DNA of 64,000 nt, taken from NCBI GenBank assembly GCA_016716435.1, contig JADJWI010000008.1:1-64000 (forward strand), given 5' to 3'. The notes beneath the pieces were generated by a model. That model was not told where the DNA came from. It saw only the letters and a program-made list of their open reading frames with translations, and searched no databases. This document shows positions 20,100 through 28,307 of this stretch, piece after piece. Made by a program: the position numbers and the translations under genes. This stretch comes from Acidobacteriota bacterium (GTDB taxonomy: Bacteria > Acidobacteriota > Blastocatellia > Pyrinomonadales > Pyrinomonadaceae). Positions within the stretch are counted from its first letter, which is position 1; every line of letters starts with the position of its first letter.

Positions 20100-20870
20100 A
20101 TGGCGACGCCAATTAAAAACGTTTTCTATGGAGCGCTCGACGCGGTAACGCTTTATCGCGGCGTTCCCCGAACGATCGGCAGCGAACGCGTGCTGTTTCC
20201 TGCAAAGTGGAGCAGGTATTATGAATCTGATTATGAGCCGGAGACGTTTCGATTTTTTAGGGCGAATCTAAAGCCGGGCGATACTGTTCTCGATATCGGC
20301 GCCCATATTGGTTTGTTTTCGGTCGTTACGTCGAGACTGGTTGGCGAGACGGGTAAGGTCTATGCATTTGAACCGACTCCGTTTACGCGAGGCGTCCTCG
20401 GTGAAGTTGTAAAGTTGAATGGCTGCGACCAAAACGTTGAGATCCGTCCCGAGGCGGTTTCGGATAAGAAAGGAACTGCCTACTTTTTCGATACTGGTAC
20501 GGAGGTTTCGAATGCCAATTCACTCGTTGAAACCGGTCGCAGCAAAGAGAAGATCGAGGTCCCGATGATCTCGGTCGATCAGTTCGTTTCGGAAAGAGGC
20601 CTCACCGTCAATTGCTTGAAGATCGACGTCGAAGGAGCGGAGCTAGATCTTTTGAAAGGAGCACGGAAAGTCTTGACCGAGCAACGGCCTGTCGCGAGAC
20701 TAGGTTTGCATCCGGAGTTCATGGCCGCAAATGGGCACACGCTTGAGATGATCTGGGACCTAGTTAAACATTACAGATACCGGCCCGACTACAATGGCTC
20801 AGCGATCACGAAACAGGAATTCTGTTCGCAGCCAACTCTTTTCGACGTAAACCTTTTCCCGATTCAATAA
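20100..20870 (+). CDS. FkbM-family methyltransferase
   Basis: 256 residues. SAM-binding motif I is GDTVLDIGAHIGLFSVV at about 60-76, followed by VYAFEPTPFTR (motif II acidic residue), and the late family signature CLKIDVEGAELDLLKGA at about 176-192. FkbM enzymes O-methylate sugars or small molecules and are common in capsule and EPS clusters. It starts 9 bases after the flippase stop and its TAA abuts the ATG of the next gene, so it belongs to the operon. The fold call is secure; the acceptor is unknown. Confidence 0.88.
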   Translation: MATPIKNVFYGALDAVTLYRGVPRTIGSERVLFPAKWSRYYESDYEPETFRFFRANLKPGDTVLDIGAHIGLFSVVTSRLVGETGKVYAFEPTPFTRGVLGEVVKLNGCDQNVEIRPEAVSDKKGTAYFFDTGTEVSNANSLVETGRSKEKIEVPMISVDQFVSERGLTVNCLKIDVEGAELDLLKGARKVLTEQRPVARLGLHPEFMAANGHTLEMIWDLVKHYRYRPDYNGSAITKQEFCSQPTLFDVNLFPIQ

Positions 20871-22010
20871 ATGCCTTCGGACAAGGAAATCATGGTCTGC
20901 CAAGTTGTCTCATATTCGGCAGACTCAGAGTATCTGCGGAATCTTGGCCTTGGCCTTGCGGGAAAGGGTGTCTCGCAGCTTTGGGTAACGCTTTTCGATT
21001 CCGGAAAAGAGCAGCCTGCTTGGATCAATGAGGCAAAGAACGTGGAATATCTTTGCCTCGGCGCGAGGAGCCGATATGGCTTCCCATTTGCCGCTCTACG
21101 GTTGGCAACGAAACTCCGTCAAGGGAAGTTCAATATAGTTCAAACACATCTTTACGAAGCAAGCCTCGTCGGATTACTTGCAGGAAAATTGGCCGGGACG
21201 CATGTAAAGGTCCTGACACGCCATCATCTTGATCAAGCGCTTCTGATCGGGAAGAGCCTCCCTATTTATATCGATAAATGGGAGGCAAGAACTGCCGACC
21301 ATATCGTAACTTTGGGCGGAGCAGTCAAGGAGCATTTGGTTAACCGTGAAAGCGTTGCTGACGAGAAGATCACAGTTGTTTATCAGGGATTTGATTTCAA
21401 CCGCTTTTCAGCAACCGAGTTCGAGCGTTTAGAAGTTCGAAAAGAGTTTGGGGTCGGCGAGGGAGAATTTCTGATCGGCACTTTCGGGAACTTTTTTCCT
21501 ACAAAGGGCCATCGATTTCTCTTGGACGCCGTATCCGTTCTGATAGAAAAATACGCGAACATTCGATTATTCTTTGTAGGGGGCGGTGGCGAAGAAAGCG
21601 GCGTCGTTGATCACGTCAGCAAGACCGGGCTCGATAGCAAAGTTATATTTGCCGGCTTCAGGAAGGATGTTGCCGCCTGTATGAAAGCCTGTGACCTTGT
21701 CGTTCATCCCTCGCTTTCGGAGGCATTTTGCCAGGTTTTGATCGAAACAATGTCGGTCGGCACTCCGCTGATCTCAACCGATGTAGGCGGAGCAAAAGAG
21801 GTCATTGAGAATGGCGTTACCGGAACTCTTGTGCCCGCGGCGGACGCGGCATCGCTCGAAACGGCGATTGAAGAGGTTTTATCAGACCGTGCTCGGGCGG
21901 AAGCAATGGCAAACGCCGGCCAGTCATTCGTGCGAAACACATTCACGCTCGAACGGATGATAGATAGGCAATACGAACTTTACTGTCAGTGGTTGGGAAC
22001 GAAGACGTGA
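20871..22010 (+). CDS. Glycosyltransferase family 4
   Basis: 379 residues, two Rossmann halves (GT-B). The N-terminal half has FNIVQTHLYEASLVGLLAGK and a DHIVTLGGAVKEHL stretch. The C-terminal half has FLIGTFGNFFPTKGHRFLLD, LRLFFVGGGG-like and the sugar-nucleotide E-x7-E signature in EAFCQVLIETMSVGTPLI. A retaining sugar transferase acting on a lipid-linked glycan at the cytoplasmic face is expected. Its start touches the FkbM stop and its stop overlaps the next start (TGATG), indicating translational coupling. Donor and acceptor unknown. Confidence 0.9.
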   Translation: MPSDKEIMVCQVVSYSADSEYLRNLGLGLAGKGVSQLWVTLFDSGKEQPAWINEAKNVEYLCLGARSRYGFPFAALRLATKLRQGKFNIVQTHLYEASLVGLLAGKLAGTHVKVLTRHHLDQALLIGKSLPIYIDKWEARTADHIVTLGGAVKEHLVNRESVADEKITVVYQGFDFNRFSATEFERLEVRKEFGVGEGEFLIGTFGNFFPTKGHRFLLDAVSVLIEKYANIRLFFVGGGGEESGVVDHVSKTGLDSKVIFAGFRKDVAACMKACDLVVHPSLSEAFCQVLIETMSVGTPLISTDVGGAKEVIENGVTGTLVPAADAASLETAIEEVLSDRARAEAMANAGQSFVRNTFTLERMIDRQYELYCQWLGTKT

Positions 22011-22792
22011 TGGGAGTTTCTGAAAGATTTCAAGGAGCTAATGTGATCGATGCCGGGCGGCTTTCTCCCTATTGGGGAGAGCATGCGGCCCGATATCGAT
22101 TTGCGCTTGAAATGGTCGCGGGTAAGAGAGTTCTTGATATTGCCTGCGGGACCGGCTACGGGATCGGGTTGCTTCAGCAAACTGCAAGATCGGTTTGCGG
22201 CGTTGATGTGGATGCCGAAGCGGCGGCTCAGGCCCGACTAGAATGCGGGGAAAGTTCCGCGGTGATCCTGGGGGATGGTCTTCGTCTTCCTTTTACGGAT
22301 GCGAGCTTCGATGTCGTCACTTCATTTGAAACGGTAGAACATATTCATGACCGCCCGGGTTTCTTAAGGGAGTTGGAGCGAGTTCTAAGTCCCGGAGGCT
22401 TTCTTCTGCTTTCGACTCCGAATGCCCATTACACGAGACCGGTGAACGGAAAGCCCTCGAATCCTTTCCACGTCTATGAATATACGCCCGAAGAGCTCGG
22501 CGAAGAATTGCGGAAGGTTTTTATAGTTGAGGAGCATCTCGGGCAGTCGCTTGAGATCGGGAAAAGTATCTCACCGTTCTATCTCGATCAACAGAGATTG
22601 CCGCGAAAGCCCATTGTGCAGGCCAAGCTGTTTGGCTGGCGAGTGATGAATAAGTTTCCGCTCGGCCTCCGGGAAAGGCTAAGCGAGGCGATCTGGAAGC
22701 GGCCATTTTACCCGACCGAGGCAAATTACTTATTTTCGGAAGAAAAACTTGCCAAGGCACCGGTGCAGCTTGCCGTATGCCGAAAGAAATGA
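22010..22792 (+). CDS. Class I SAM-dependent methyltransferase
   Basis: 260 residues from the ATG at 22010, which overlaps the preceding TGA; a GTG at 22007 is possible. Motif I is KRVLDIACGTGYGIGLL near residue 45, followed by CGVDVDAEA, DGLRLPFTDASFDVVTSFET and LERVLSPGGFLLLSTPN, the canonical methyltransferase-11 order. The C-terminal 90 residues are less typical and may recognise the sugar acceptor. Situated between GT genes with 4-base overlaps, so very likely a sugar-decorating enzyme of the same operon. Confidence 0.87.
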   Translation: MGVSERFQGANVIDAGRLSPYWGEHAARYRFALEMVAGKRVLDIACGTGYGIGLLQQTARSVCGVDVDAEAAAQARLECGESSAVILGDGLRLPFTDASFDVVTSFETVEHIHDRPGFLRELERVLSPGGFLLLSTPNAHYTRPVNGKPSNPFHVYEYTPEELGEELRKVFIVEEHLGQSLEIGKSISPFYLDQQRLPRKPIVQAKLFGWRVMNKFPLGLRERLSEAIWKRPFYPTEANYLFSEEKLAKAPVQLAVCRKK

Positions 22793-23682
22793 AGCCATTG
22801 GTTAGCGCGATCATTCCCAACTATAACTACGCCCGGTATGTTGGCGAGGCGGTCGAGAGCGCTCTCGGGCAAACCTATCCAAACATCGAGGTAATAGTTG
22901 TTGATGACGGGTCAAAGGATAACTCGCTCGAGGTTCTTGAGAAATACCGCGATCGGATAAAGATAATTGAGCAAGAGAACTCGGGGGTGTGTGTAGCCCG
23001 GAACCGCGGCGTGGCGGAATCAACCGGCGAATACATTGCATTCCTGGATGCCGATGATGTCTGGTTGCCTGAGAAGATCGAAAAGCAGGTTGACAAGTTC
23101 GAGTCTCGCGGCGATGTGGGTCTTGTTCATGTCGGTGTGATCGATATTGACGCTTCAGGAGAAGAACTGGCGACTCATTTGAACGGAATGGAAGGTGATG
23201 TTGCCGCCGAACTAATGATGTTTGAAAGTGCAGTCATTTTGGGAGGCGGGAGCGGGGTGATGATCCCGCGAGAGGCTTTCGACAAAGTCGGAGGTTTTGA
23301 TGAATCGCTTTCGACTTCGGCGGACTGGGACCTTTATTTTCGCATCAGCTCCTCTTTTTCCGTGGGCTTCATAGGCGAACCGCTATTGAAGTATCGGTTA
23401 CACGGCTCGAACATGCATTCAAATATTCCGCGAATGGAGAGCGAAATGCTCTCCACATATCAGAAGGTGTTTACTGAAAACGGGCGGGATGGAAAATTCG
23501 ACAAAGGCAAAGCTTACGGGAGCTTGTTTCGGGTTCTTGCGGGGTCTTATTTTCGGGCGGGGAAGTATAGGGATTTTTTGCGGACGGCGGTGAAGAGTGT
23601 TTGGTATCGTCCGGCGGGGATCGGATATTTTGCGGCGTTTCCGTTGAGGAGATTTTCTAAAAATCGGATGAACACGGATTAA
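22789..23682 (+). CDS. Glycosyltransferase family 2
   Basis: 297 residues from the ATG at 22789 (ATGA overlap with the upstream stop); an in-frame ATG at 22777 is an alternative. GT-A features: VSAIIPNYNYARYVGEAVES, IEVIVVDDGSKDNSLEVL, CVARNRGVAES and the DxD motif in IAFLDADDVW, then FDESLSTSADWDLYFRIS. It should transfer one sugar by inversion. The last residues (RMNTD) and the stop come from a CGGATGAACACGGATTAACG stretch that resembles half of the palindromic repeats at 27.4-28.3 kb, so the C-terminus may have been captured from such an element. Confidence 0.9.
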   Translation: MKPLVSAIIPNYNYARYVGEAVESALGQTYPNIEVIVVDDGSKDNSLEVLEKYRDRIKIIEQENSGVCVARNRGVAESTGEYIAFLDADDVWLPEKIEKQVDKFESRGDVGLVHVGVIDIDASGEELATHLNGMEGDVAAELMMFESAVILGGGSGVMIPREAFDKVGGFDESLSTSADWDLYFRISSSFSVGFIGEPLLKYRLHGSNMHSNIPRMESEMLSTYQKVFTENGRDGKFDKGKAYGSLFRVLAGSYFRAGKYRDFLRTAVKSVWYRPAGIGYFAAFPLRRFSKNRMNTD

Positions 23683-23702
23683 CGCGGAAGCGCGAATTGC
23701 TA

Positions 23703-25031
23703 GTGCCTAGAACTTTATACATTTGTTATTTCGGGGTGCGGGAGCCTTTGGTTCAGACGCAGGTTTTGCCGTATTTGCGGGAGCTTCTCAAAGGTGAAAA
23801 AGGGAAAGAGTTTAAAGGTAAAAAAGGGGAAAAGCTAGAAGGTGTAAAAGGGAAAAGGTTGAAAAGTGAAAATGAGTTGGATGCCGAGTCTATTTTCCCC
23901 TTGAGCGTTTCGCTGCTTACGTTTGAGCCGCAGCGGGAAGGGAAAGATCTTGAGGAGTTTGAAAAGGTTCGGGCGGAGCTGGCGGCGGAGGGAATTGAGT
24001 GGGACTGGCTGCCGTATCATAAGCGGCCTTCGGCGGCGGCGACGGCCTGGGATATCTTTCGCGGGGCTTTTTATATTTGGCGAAGGATCGGGCGGTTCGA
24101 TGTTCTGCATGGGCGCGTGCATGTCCCGACCCTGATGGGAGCTTTGGCCCGGAAGTTCTCACGCAAGAAGCCTAAATTGCTCTTTGATATCCGGGGATTT
24201 TTCCCTGAGGAATATACCGATGCGGGCATCTGGCCCGAGGGCGGGCTGCTTTACCGCGGTGCGAAACGTATGGAGCGTTGGCTGATGAAAGAGGCCGATG
24301 CCTTTGTCGTTCTAACCGAAAAGGCGAGAGAGATCCTTTTCCCCGAGTCGAAGGGGTCGGGGTTTGATAAGCTCGGCCGCCCGGTCGAGGTGATACCGTG
24401 TTGTGTTGATCTGGAAAGATTTGCCTCCGCGACTCCCGCGACCCGGGAAAGAAAGAGAAAAGAGCTTGGTATAGCCGACAAGAAGGTAATGGTCTATGTT
24501 GGCTCGTTCGGAGGGTGGTATCTTACGAAAGAGACGGCCGATATCTTTGGAGCCTTCCGCGAAAAGTACCCGAATGCGTATGCGATGATATTGACGCAGA
24601 GCAAGCCTGAAGTTATCGAGCCGCTTCTTCGCGAGGCCGGTTACGCGGATGGCGAGTATCTTATAACTCGTGTTCCATCAAACGAAATACCTGAGTATCT
24701 GGTTGCGGCCGACCTGGCCGTTTCTTTTATAAAGCCTTGTTATTCCAAGCAAGCTTCTTCGCCGACGAAAAACGCTGAGTACCTCGCCTGCGGGCTTCCG
24801 ATTATCGCAAACATGGGCGTCGGGGATGTAGATCTGCTTATCGAGGGCTACGGCGTCGGTTCGCTGATAGAAAGGTTCGACCGCGAGTCCTATCTCGAGG
24901 CTTTTGATAAGATAAAGAGCTTAGGAGACATTTCCGCAAAATGCCGCGAAGTCGCCGATCAGGAATTCGACCTCGAAACGGTCGGCGGAATTAGATATCG
25001 GGCTGTCTACGAATCGATCAGTGGATCATGA
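23703..25031 (+). CDS. Glycosyltransferase family 4 with a lysine-rich insert
   Basis: 442 residues from a GTG at 23703 (a TTG at 23697 is also possible; GCGGAAG upstream could be the ribosome site). GT-B features: LYICYFGVREPLVQTQVL, KLLFDIRGFFPEEYTD, KVMVYVGSFGGWY and KNAEYLACGLPIIANMGVGD. Between the first helix (YLRELLK) and the strand SLLTFEP, where relatives need only a few residues, there is about 30 residues of GEKGKEFKGKKGEK-type sequence encoded by A/G-rich microrepeats (23789-23875). This looks like expansion or insertion of low-complexity DNA without loss of frame. Whether the enzyme still works is unknown. Stop overlaps the next ATG. Confidence 0.85.
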   Translation: MPRTLYICYFGVREPLVQTQVLPYLRELLKGEKGKEFKGKKGEKLEGVKGKRLKSENELDAESIFPLSVSLLTFEPQREGKDLEEFEKVRAELAAEGIEWDWLPYHKRPSAAATAWDIFRGAFYIWRRIGRFDVLHGRVHVPTLMGALARKFSRKKPKLLFDIRGFFPEEYTDAGIWPEGGLLYRGAKRMERWLMKEADAFVVLTEKAREILFPESKGSGFDKLGRPVEVIPCCVDLERFASATPATRERKRKELGIADKKVMVYVGSFGGWYLTKETADIFGAFREKYPNAYAMILTQSKPEVIEPLLREAGYADGEYLITRVPSNEIPEYLVAADLAVSFIKPCYSKQASSPTKNAEYLACGLPIIANMGVGDVDLLIEGYGVGSLIERFDRESYLEAFDKIKSLGDISAKCREVADQEFDLETVGGIRYRAVYESISGS

Positions 25032-25953
25032 ACGCGATAGAATCAAAAAATAGATCGGACCTTTATGTTTGGACCGACCAAAGATGCCCGATCTGCGAAA
25101 AAAGCCTGACCGATTTGTGGGCAGACGCGGCGGTGTTTCGCATCGCGAGGGACTTGGCGTTGAATGTGAGATCTGGCGGTGTACGAGTTGTTCTTTGGTC
25201 TTTCCGAACCCAATGCCTTTCCCCAAAAATGGACTCGGCCAGCATTATGACGTGGACGCGGACGATTACTTTAAGGAGCACGACACCGAAGGTCGGCTTG
25301 ACGGTGCGACGTCTCTTCTAGAAAGGGCGGAGAAGATACTGGGCCATAAGGGCAAACTCCTCGATGTTGGAGTAGGGCGAGGCGAAACGCTTGTCGCGGC
25401 AAAGGAATTAGGATGGGAAGTTGAGGGTGTGGAGCCTTCTGCTACTTTTGCAGATTATGCGGAGAAACGGACCGGCCTCAAAATATGGCGGGAGCCAATC
25501 GAAGATTCCTCGGTTCCAGACAATGAGTACGATGCTGTTGTTCTCGCCGCAGTGCTTGAGCATTTATACAATCCAGATGAGATAGTTGGAAGAATTTCCA
25601 GAGCGCTGAAGCCCGGCGGCCTTCTCTATATCGATGTCCCCAACGAGGCGGGGCTTTATTTCAGGATCGGCAATCTTTATCAAAAGCTTCGAGGCCGGGA
25701 CTGGAGCGTGAATCTGGCACCCACGTTTTCGCCGTTCCATGTTTTTGGCTTTAGTCCGCATGCATTGAGAAAGATACTCACTAAACATGGGTTGGAACCT
25801 GAGTACTGGAACGTTTATCCGGGACAAAGTCTTGTGCCGAGCCGCGGGGGCATTGTGGGAACTGTCGAGAGCCTTTCCTCCAAGATCGTGACCGGAATCA
25901 GCAGCTTCGGTGAACTAGGGACTTACATCGAGACCTGGGCGCGGAAACGCTGA
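25028..25953 (+). CDS. Zinc-ribbon class I methyltransferase, with a frameshift at an A6 run
   Basis: The ATG at 25028 overlaps the previous stop (ATGA) and begins MNAIESKNRSDLYVW then RCPICEK. At the run of six A (about 25098-25103) the frame must shift: the other frame continues KKPDRFVGRRGG, then IWRCTSCSLVFPNP. Joined, this gives a CPxC...CxxC zinc ribbon followed by the methyltransferase: GKLLDVGVGRGETLVAA, VEGVEPSATFADYA, DAVVLAAVLEHLYNP and ALKPGGLLYIDVPNE. This architecture is common in O-antigen and nucleotide-sugar methyltransferases. Adding one A restores the frame. The intact part alone (25069-25953) would lack the first two cysteines. Confidence 0.8.
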
Positions 25954-26004
25954 TAAGTTCACGATAAGCATGTAGACTTCCGGTGAAATTCGGACAACTC
26001 TCAG

Positions 26005-26243
26005 ATGGCTTCTAACATTGATACAAAGGTGGTTGCGGGTTTCGGGACGAGGACGCTTTCATCAGTCGGTCATGCCGAGCGCTTTTTAGTTTTCAGTTTC
26101 CTGGGAGAGCCTTCCATGCGTCGGTTTTGTCTGCTGCGGAGCGGGCGGCAGCTTGTGCACCGAGGGTCGCGAAACTGCATTTGATAGATCCGAGCGAAGC
26201 AATAGAAGTTGCCAAGAGGAATCTGGCCGGTCTTCCAAACTGA
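26005..26243 (+). pseudogene. Decayed N-terminal fragment of a SAM methyltransferase
   Basis: A degenerate frame starts MASNIDTKVVAGFG and, after one base is added, continues GDE, later APRVAKLHLIDPSEAIEVA followed by KRNLAG. This resembles a methyltransferase family that begins with xFGDEW and reaches APRVGxLHxIDPSxxALxVAxxNL. The SAM-binding glycine loop expected between the two blocks is missing, and a stop follows at 26241. I take it as a relic of another modification gene of this locus. The call rests on two short blocks only. Confidence 0.45.
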
Positions 26244-26352
26244 ATTTCACCGGAGCCCCGTGCCGGCTCTCTTCCCCACGGGGCGGCCTCGGTGCCCGCG
26301 GGGGGGGGGGTAATTGCCGGAGCGCATTGCTGCGGTCGGTTTCAAGAGATAA

Positions 26353-27447
26353 ATGCGAGTCTTTGCTGTCGCAAACTTTCCCAAAGAAGCGGCGGCGACG
26401 CGGTTTCGGGTTGAGCAGTTCATTCGGCCGCTTCGGGAGCGGGGAATTGAGCTTGAGCTGAGCCCTTTTCTTTCTGCGGAGCAATTTGCCGAGATGTATA
26501 AGCCGGGCGGTTCGCTCCGAAAGTCGGCCGGGATCGCCCGGAGTCTTTTTCGTAGAGCTGCGGAGGCGGGGAAGTTGCGGGACTATGATCTTCTTTTCGT
26601 CCAGCGGGAGGCGATGTTCTTTGGGCCGGAGATATTTGAGTGGCTTTTTGGCCTTGTCGGGCGGCTTCCGATGGTTCTCGATCTGGATGATGCTACTTAC
26701 GTTCCATACGCGAGCCCGACATACGGCAAGCTCGGAAGTGCTTTAAAGTTCTTCGGCAAAACAGACAGGCTTATCCGCCGCTCGGCCGCAGTCACCTGCG
26801 GAAACAGGTTTATTGCCGATTATGTTTCCAGGTTGGGAACGCGGGCCGAGGTGATTCCCACGGTGGTCGATACAGAGGTTTTCCGCCCGGCTGGGAAAGA
26901 GAACGACGTCCCCGTGATTGGTTGGGTCGGCACACATTCCACATTTCCTTCGCTTGAGTCGCTCTTTCCCGTCTTTGAACGGCTTTCCACAAAGCATCAG
27001 TTTTTATTAAGGGTTGTCGGCTCCGGCAGCGATGGGATAAATATTCCCGGGGTCCGGACGGAGGTCCTGCCATGGTCGCTTGAGCGGGAGGTCGCGGATT
27101 TCTGCACGCTGGATATCGGGCTTTACCCGATAGTTGTTAGCCGCTCGGCGAGCGAGGAATGGCTCCGGGGAAAGTCGGGGTTTAAGGCGATCCAATATCT
27201 TGCGGCGGGTGTGCCATTCGTTATGTCTCCGGTCGGCATTTGTGCGGAGATCGGACGTCCGGACGAAACACACCTCAATGCCGATTCAGCGGAAGATTGG
27301 TATAATTCGCTAGATAGGCTACTCAGCGACGCAGATCTTCGCCGCAAAATAGGAAAAAGCGGCCGGGAGTATTCTCTGGAAAACTACACGATCGAAAAGC
27401 AGGCAGATAAGCTTGCAGAGGTGTTCCGAATGGCGAAGAACGGTTAA
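26353..27447 (+). CDS. Glycosyltransferase family 4
   Basis: 364 residues. GT-B layout: N-terminal VFAVANFPKEAAATRFRVEQ, a domain linker MVLDLDDATYVPYASPTYG, then AEVIPTVVDTEVFRP, PVIGWVGTHSTFPSL, HQFLLRVVGSGSDG and the late loop GFKAIQYLAAGVPFVMSPVG. The usual E-x7-E is replaced by K-A-I-Q in GFKAIQYLA, as in other GTs of this subgroup that work on cell-surface glycans. A likely ribosome site AAGAGA lies before the ATG. It follows a 400-base scar containing the methyltransferase relic and an 11-G run, so it probably starts a new translational unit. Confidence 0.87.
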   Translation: MRVFAVANFPKEAAATRFRVEQFIRPLRERGIELELSPFLSAEQFAEMYKPGGSLRKSAGIARSLFRRAAEAGKLRDYDLLFVQREAMFFGPEIFEWLFGLVGRLPMVLDLDDATYVPYASPTYGKLGSALKFFGKTDRLIRRSAAVTCGNRFIADYVSRLGTRAEVIPTVVDTEVFRPAGKENDVPVIGWVGTHSTFPSLESLFPVFERLSTKHQFLLRVVGSGSDGINIPGVRTEVLPWSLEREVADFCTLDIGLYPIVVSRSASEEWLRGKSGFKAIQYLAAGVPFVMSPVGICAEIGRPDETHLNADSAEDWYNSLDRLLSDADLRRKIGKSGREYSLENYTIEKQADKLAEVFRMAKNG

Positions 27448-27562
27448 CAGCGGATTTACGCAGATTTTCGCGGATTATTTTTTGATTATCTTGGTCATGG
27501 GAAGCCAAGGGATCAAAGATAATAGCCTTTCATGATCCGTGTAAATCCGCGTTGATCCGTTG
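27446..27562. repeat. Palindromic intergenic repeat, copy A
   Basis: Left arm AACAGCGGATTTACGCAGAT then TTTCGCGGATTA; right arm GATCCGTGTAAATCCGCGTT then GATCCGTTG. The arms are imperfect inverted complements (AGCGGAT/ATCCGTT, CGCGGATT/AATCCGCG), separated by about 50 unrelated bases. Starts inside the last codons of the GT4 gene. Similar to copies B and C. Confidence 0.75.
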
Positions 27563-27575
27563 TAAGATCGGCTGG

Positions 27576-27731
27576 CAGCGGATTCACGCAGATTTTCGCG
27601 GATTATTTTGGTTAGATTGTTGGATCTGGTTGCTTTTCGAGTGGCGAAGACGGGTTGGTCCAGCCGGCGCTTTGAATACGGTCAAACAGTTTGGTTAACT
27701 GATCCGTGTAAATTCGCGTTAATCCGTTGCA
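27576..27731. repeat. Palindromic intergenic repeat, copy B
   Basis: Left arm CAGCGGATTCACGCAGATTT then TCGCGGATTATTTT; right arm TGATCCGTGTAAATTCGCGT then TAATCCGTTG. Same arms as copy A with a different, longer centre. It ends 8 bases before the GxxExxY start codon. Confidence 0.75.
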
Positions 27732-27738
27732 TAAACAT

Positions 27739-28122
27739 ATGAGCGAAAGTTTGTTGCATGGTGATCTTACTTACAAGATCATCGGGCTAGGGATGCAGGT
27801 TCATAGTACTTTGGGGCACGGATTTCTTGAGAAGGTTTACGAAAATTCGATGGTGGTCGCTCTGCGATCGGCCGGCATCTTTGCATAGCAGCAAGTGCCG
27901 ATCAAGGTCATGTTTGAAGGCGTAATTGTCGGAGATTACTTTGCGGATATTCTTGTTGAGAAAAAGGTGATCCTTGAGCTCAAAGCCTGCGACCGGATAA
28001 CGGATTTTCACAAAGCTCAGGCGTTGAATTATTTGAAAGCGACCGGGATCGATCTGGCGTTGATCCTGAATTTTGGAGCAAAGAGCTTCGAGCATCACCG
28101 ATTGATAAACCGGTTGAGGTAG
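27739..28122 (+). pseudogene. GxxExxY protein with an in-frame amber codon
   Basis: 127 codons. The N-terminal motif GHGFLEKVYENSM is the GxxExxY signature, then PIKVMFEGVIVGDYFADILV, KKVILELKACDRITDFHKAQ, LNYLKATGIDLALILNFG, which covers the complete family. A TAG at 27886-27888 falls in GIFA-stop-QQVPIKV, where relatives commonly have Glu or another residue. No frameshift. The family has unknown function; the Asp/Glu-Leu-Lys arrangement resembles PD-(D/E)xK nucleases, an inference. It is bracketed by palindromic repeats (copies A, B before; C after), a setting I regard as typical for this family. Confidence 0.8.
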
Positions 28123-28124
28123 TT

Positions 28125-28295
28125 AACAGCGGATTTACGCAGATTCTCACGGATTACTGTTTTTTGCGGAGCATTTCGGGATGGGTCGCCGTCTTTCCTA
28201 CTCTGGCACTCAAGAGTTGGGACCCAAACGTCATAGGAACCCCAAGTTCTATTTCCAAACAATATTAATCCGTGTAAATCTGCGATAATCTGTTT
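28125..28295. repeat. Palindromic intergenic repeat, copy C
   Basis: Left arm AACAGCGGATTTACGCAGAT then TCTCACGGATTA; right arm TTAATCCGTGTAAATCTGCG then ATAATCTGTT. It begins 3 bases after the GxxExxY stop and ends 12 bases before the carbamoyltransferase ATG. The centre holds a CTTTCCTACTCTGGC stretch unrelated to copies A and B. Confidence 0.75.
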
Positions 28296-28307
28296 TTATA
28301 GATTCTT

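Noticed and set aside
25098..25104. Programmed -1 ribosomal frameshift at AAAAAAG
   Set aside because: In the incoming frame the codons are GAA AAA AGC, which is not the A AAA AAG phase required; a missing A explains it better.
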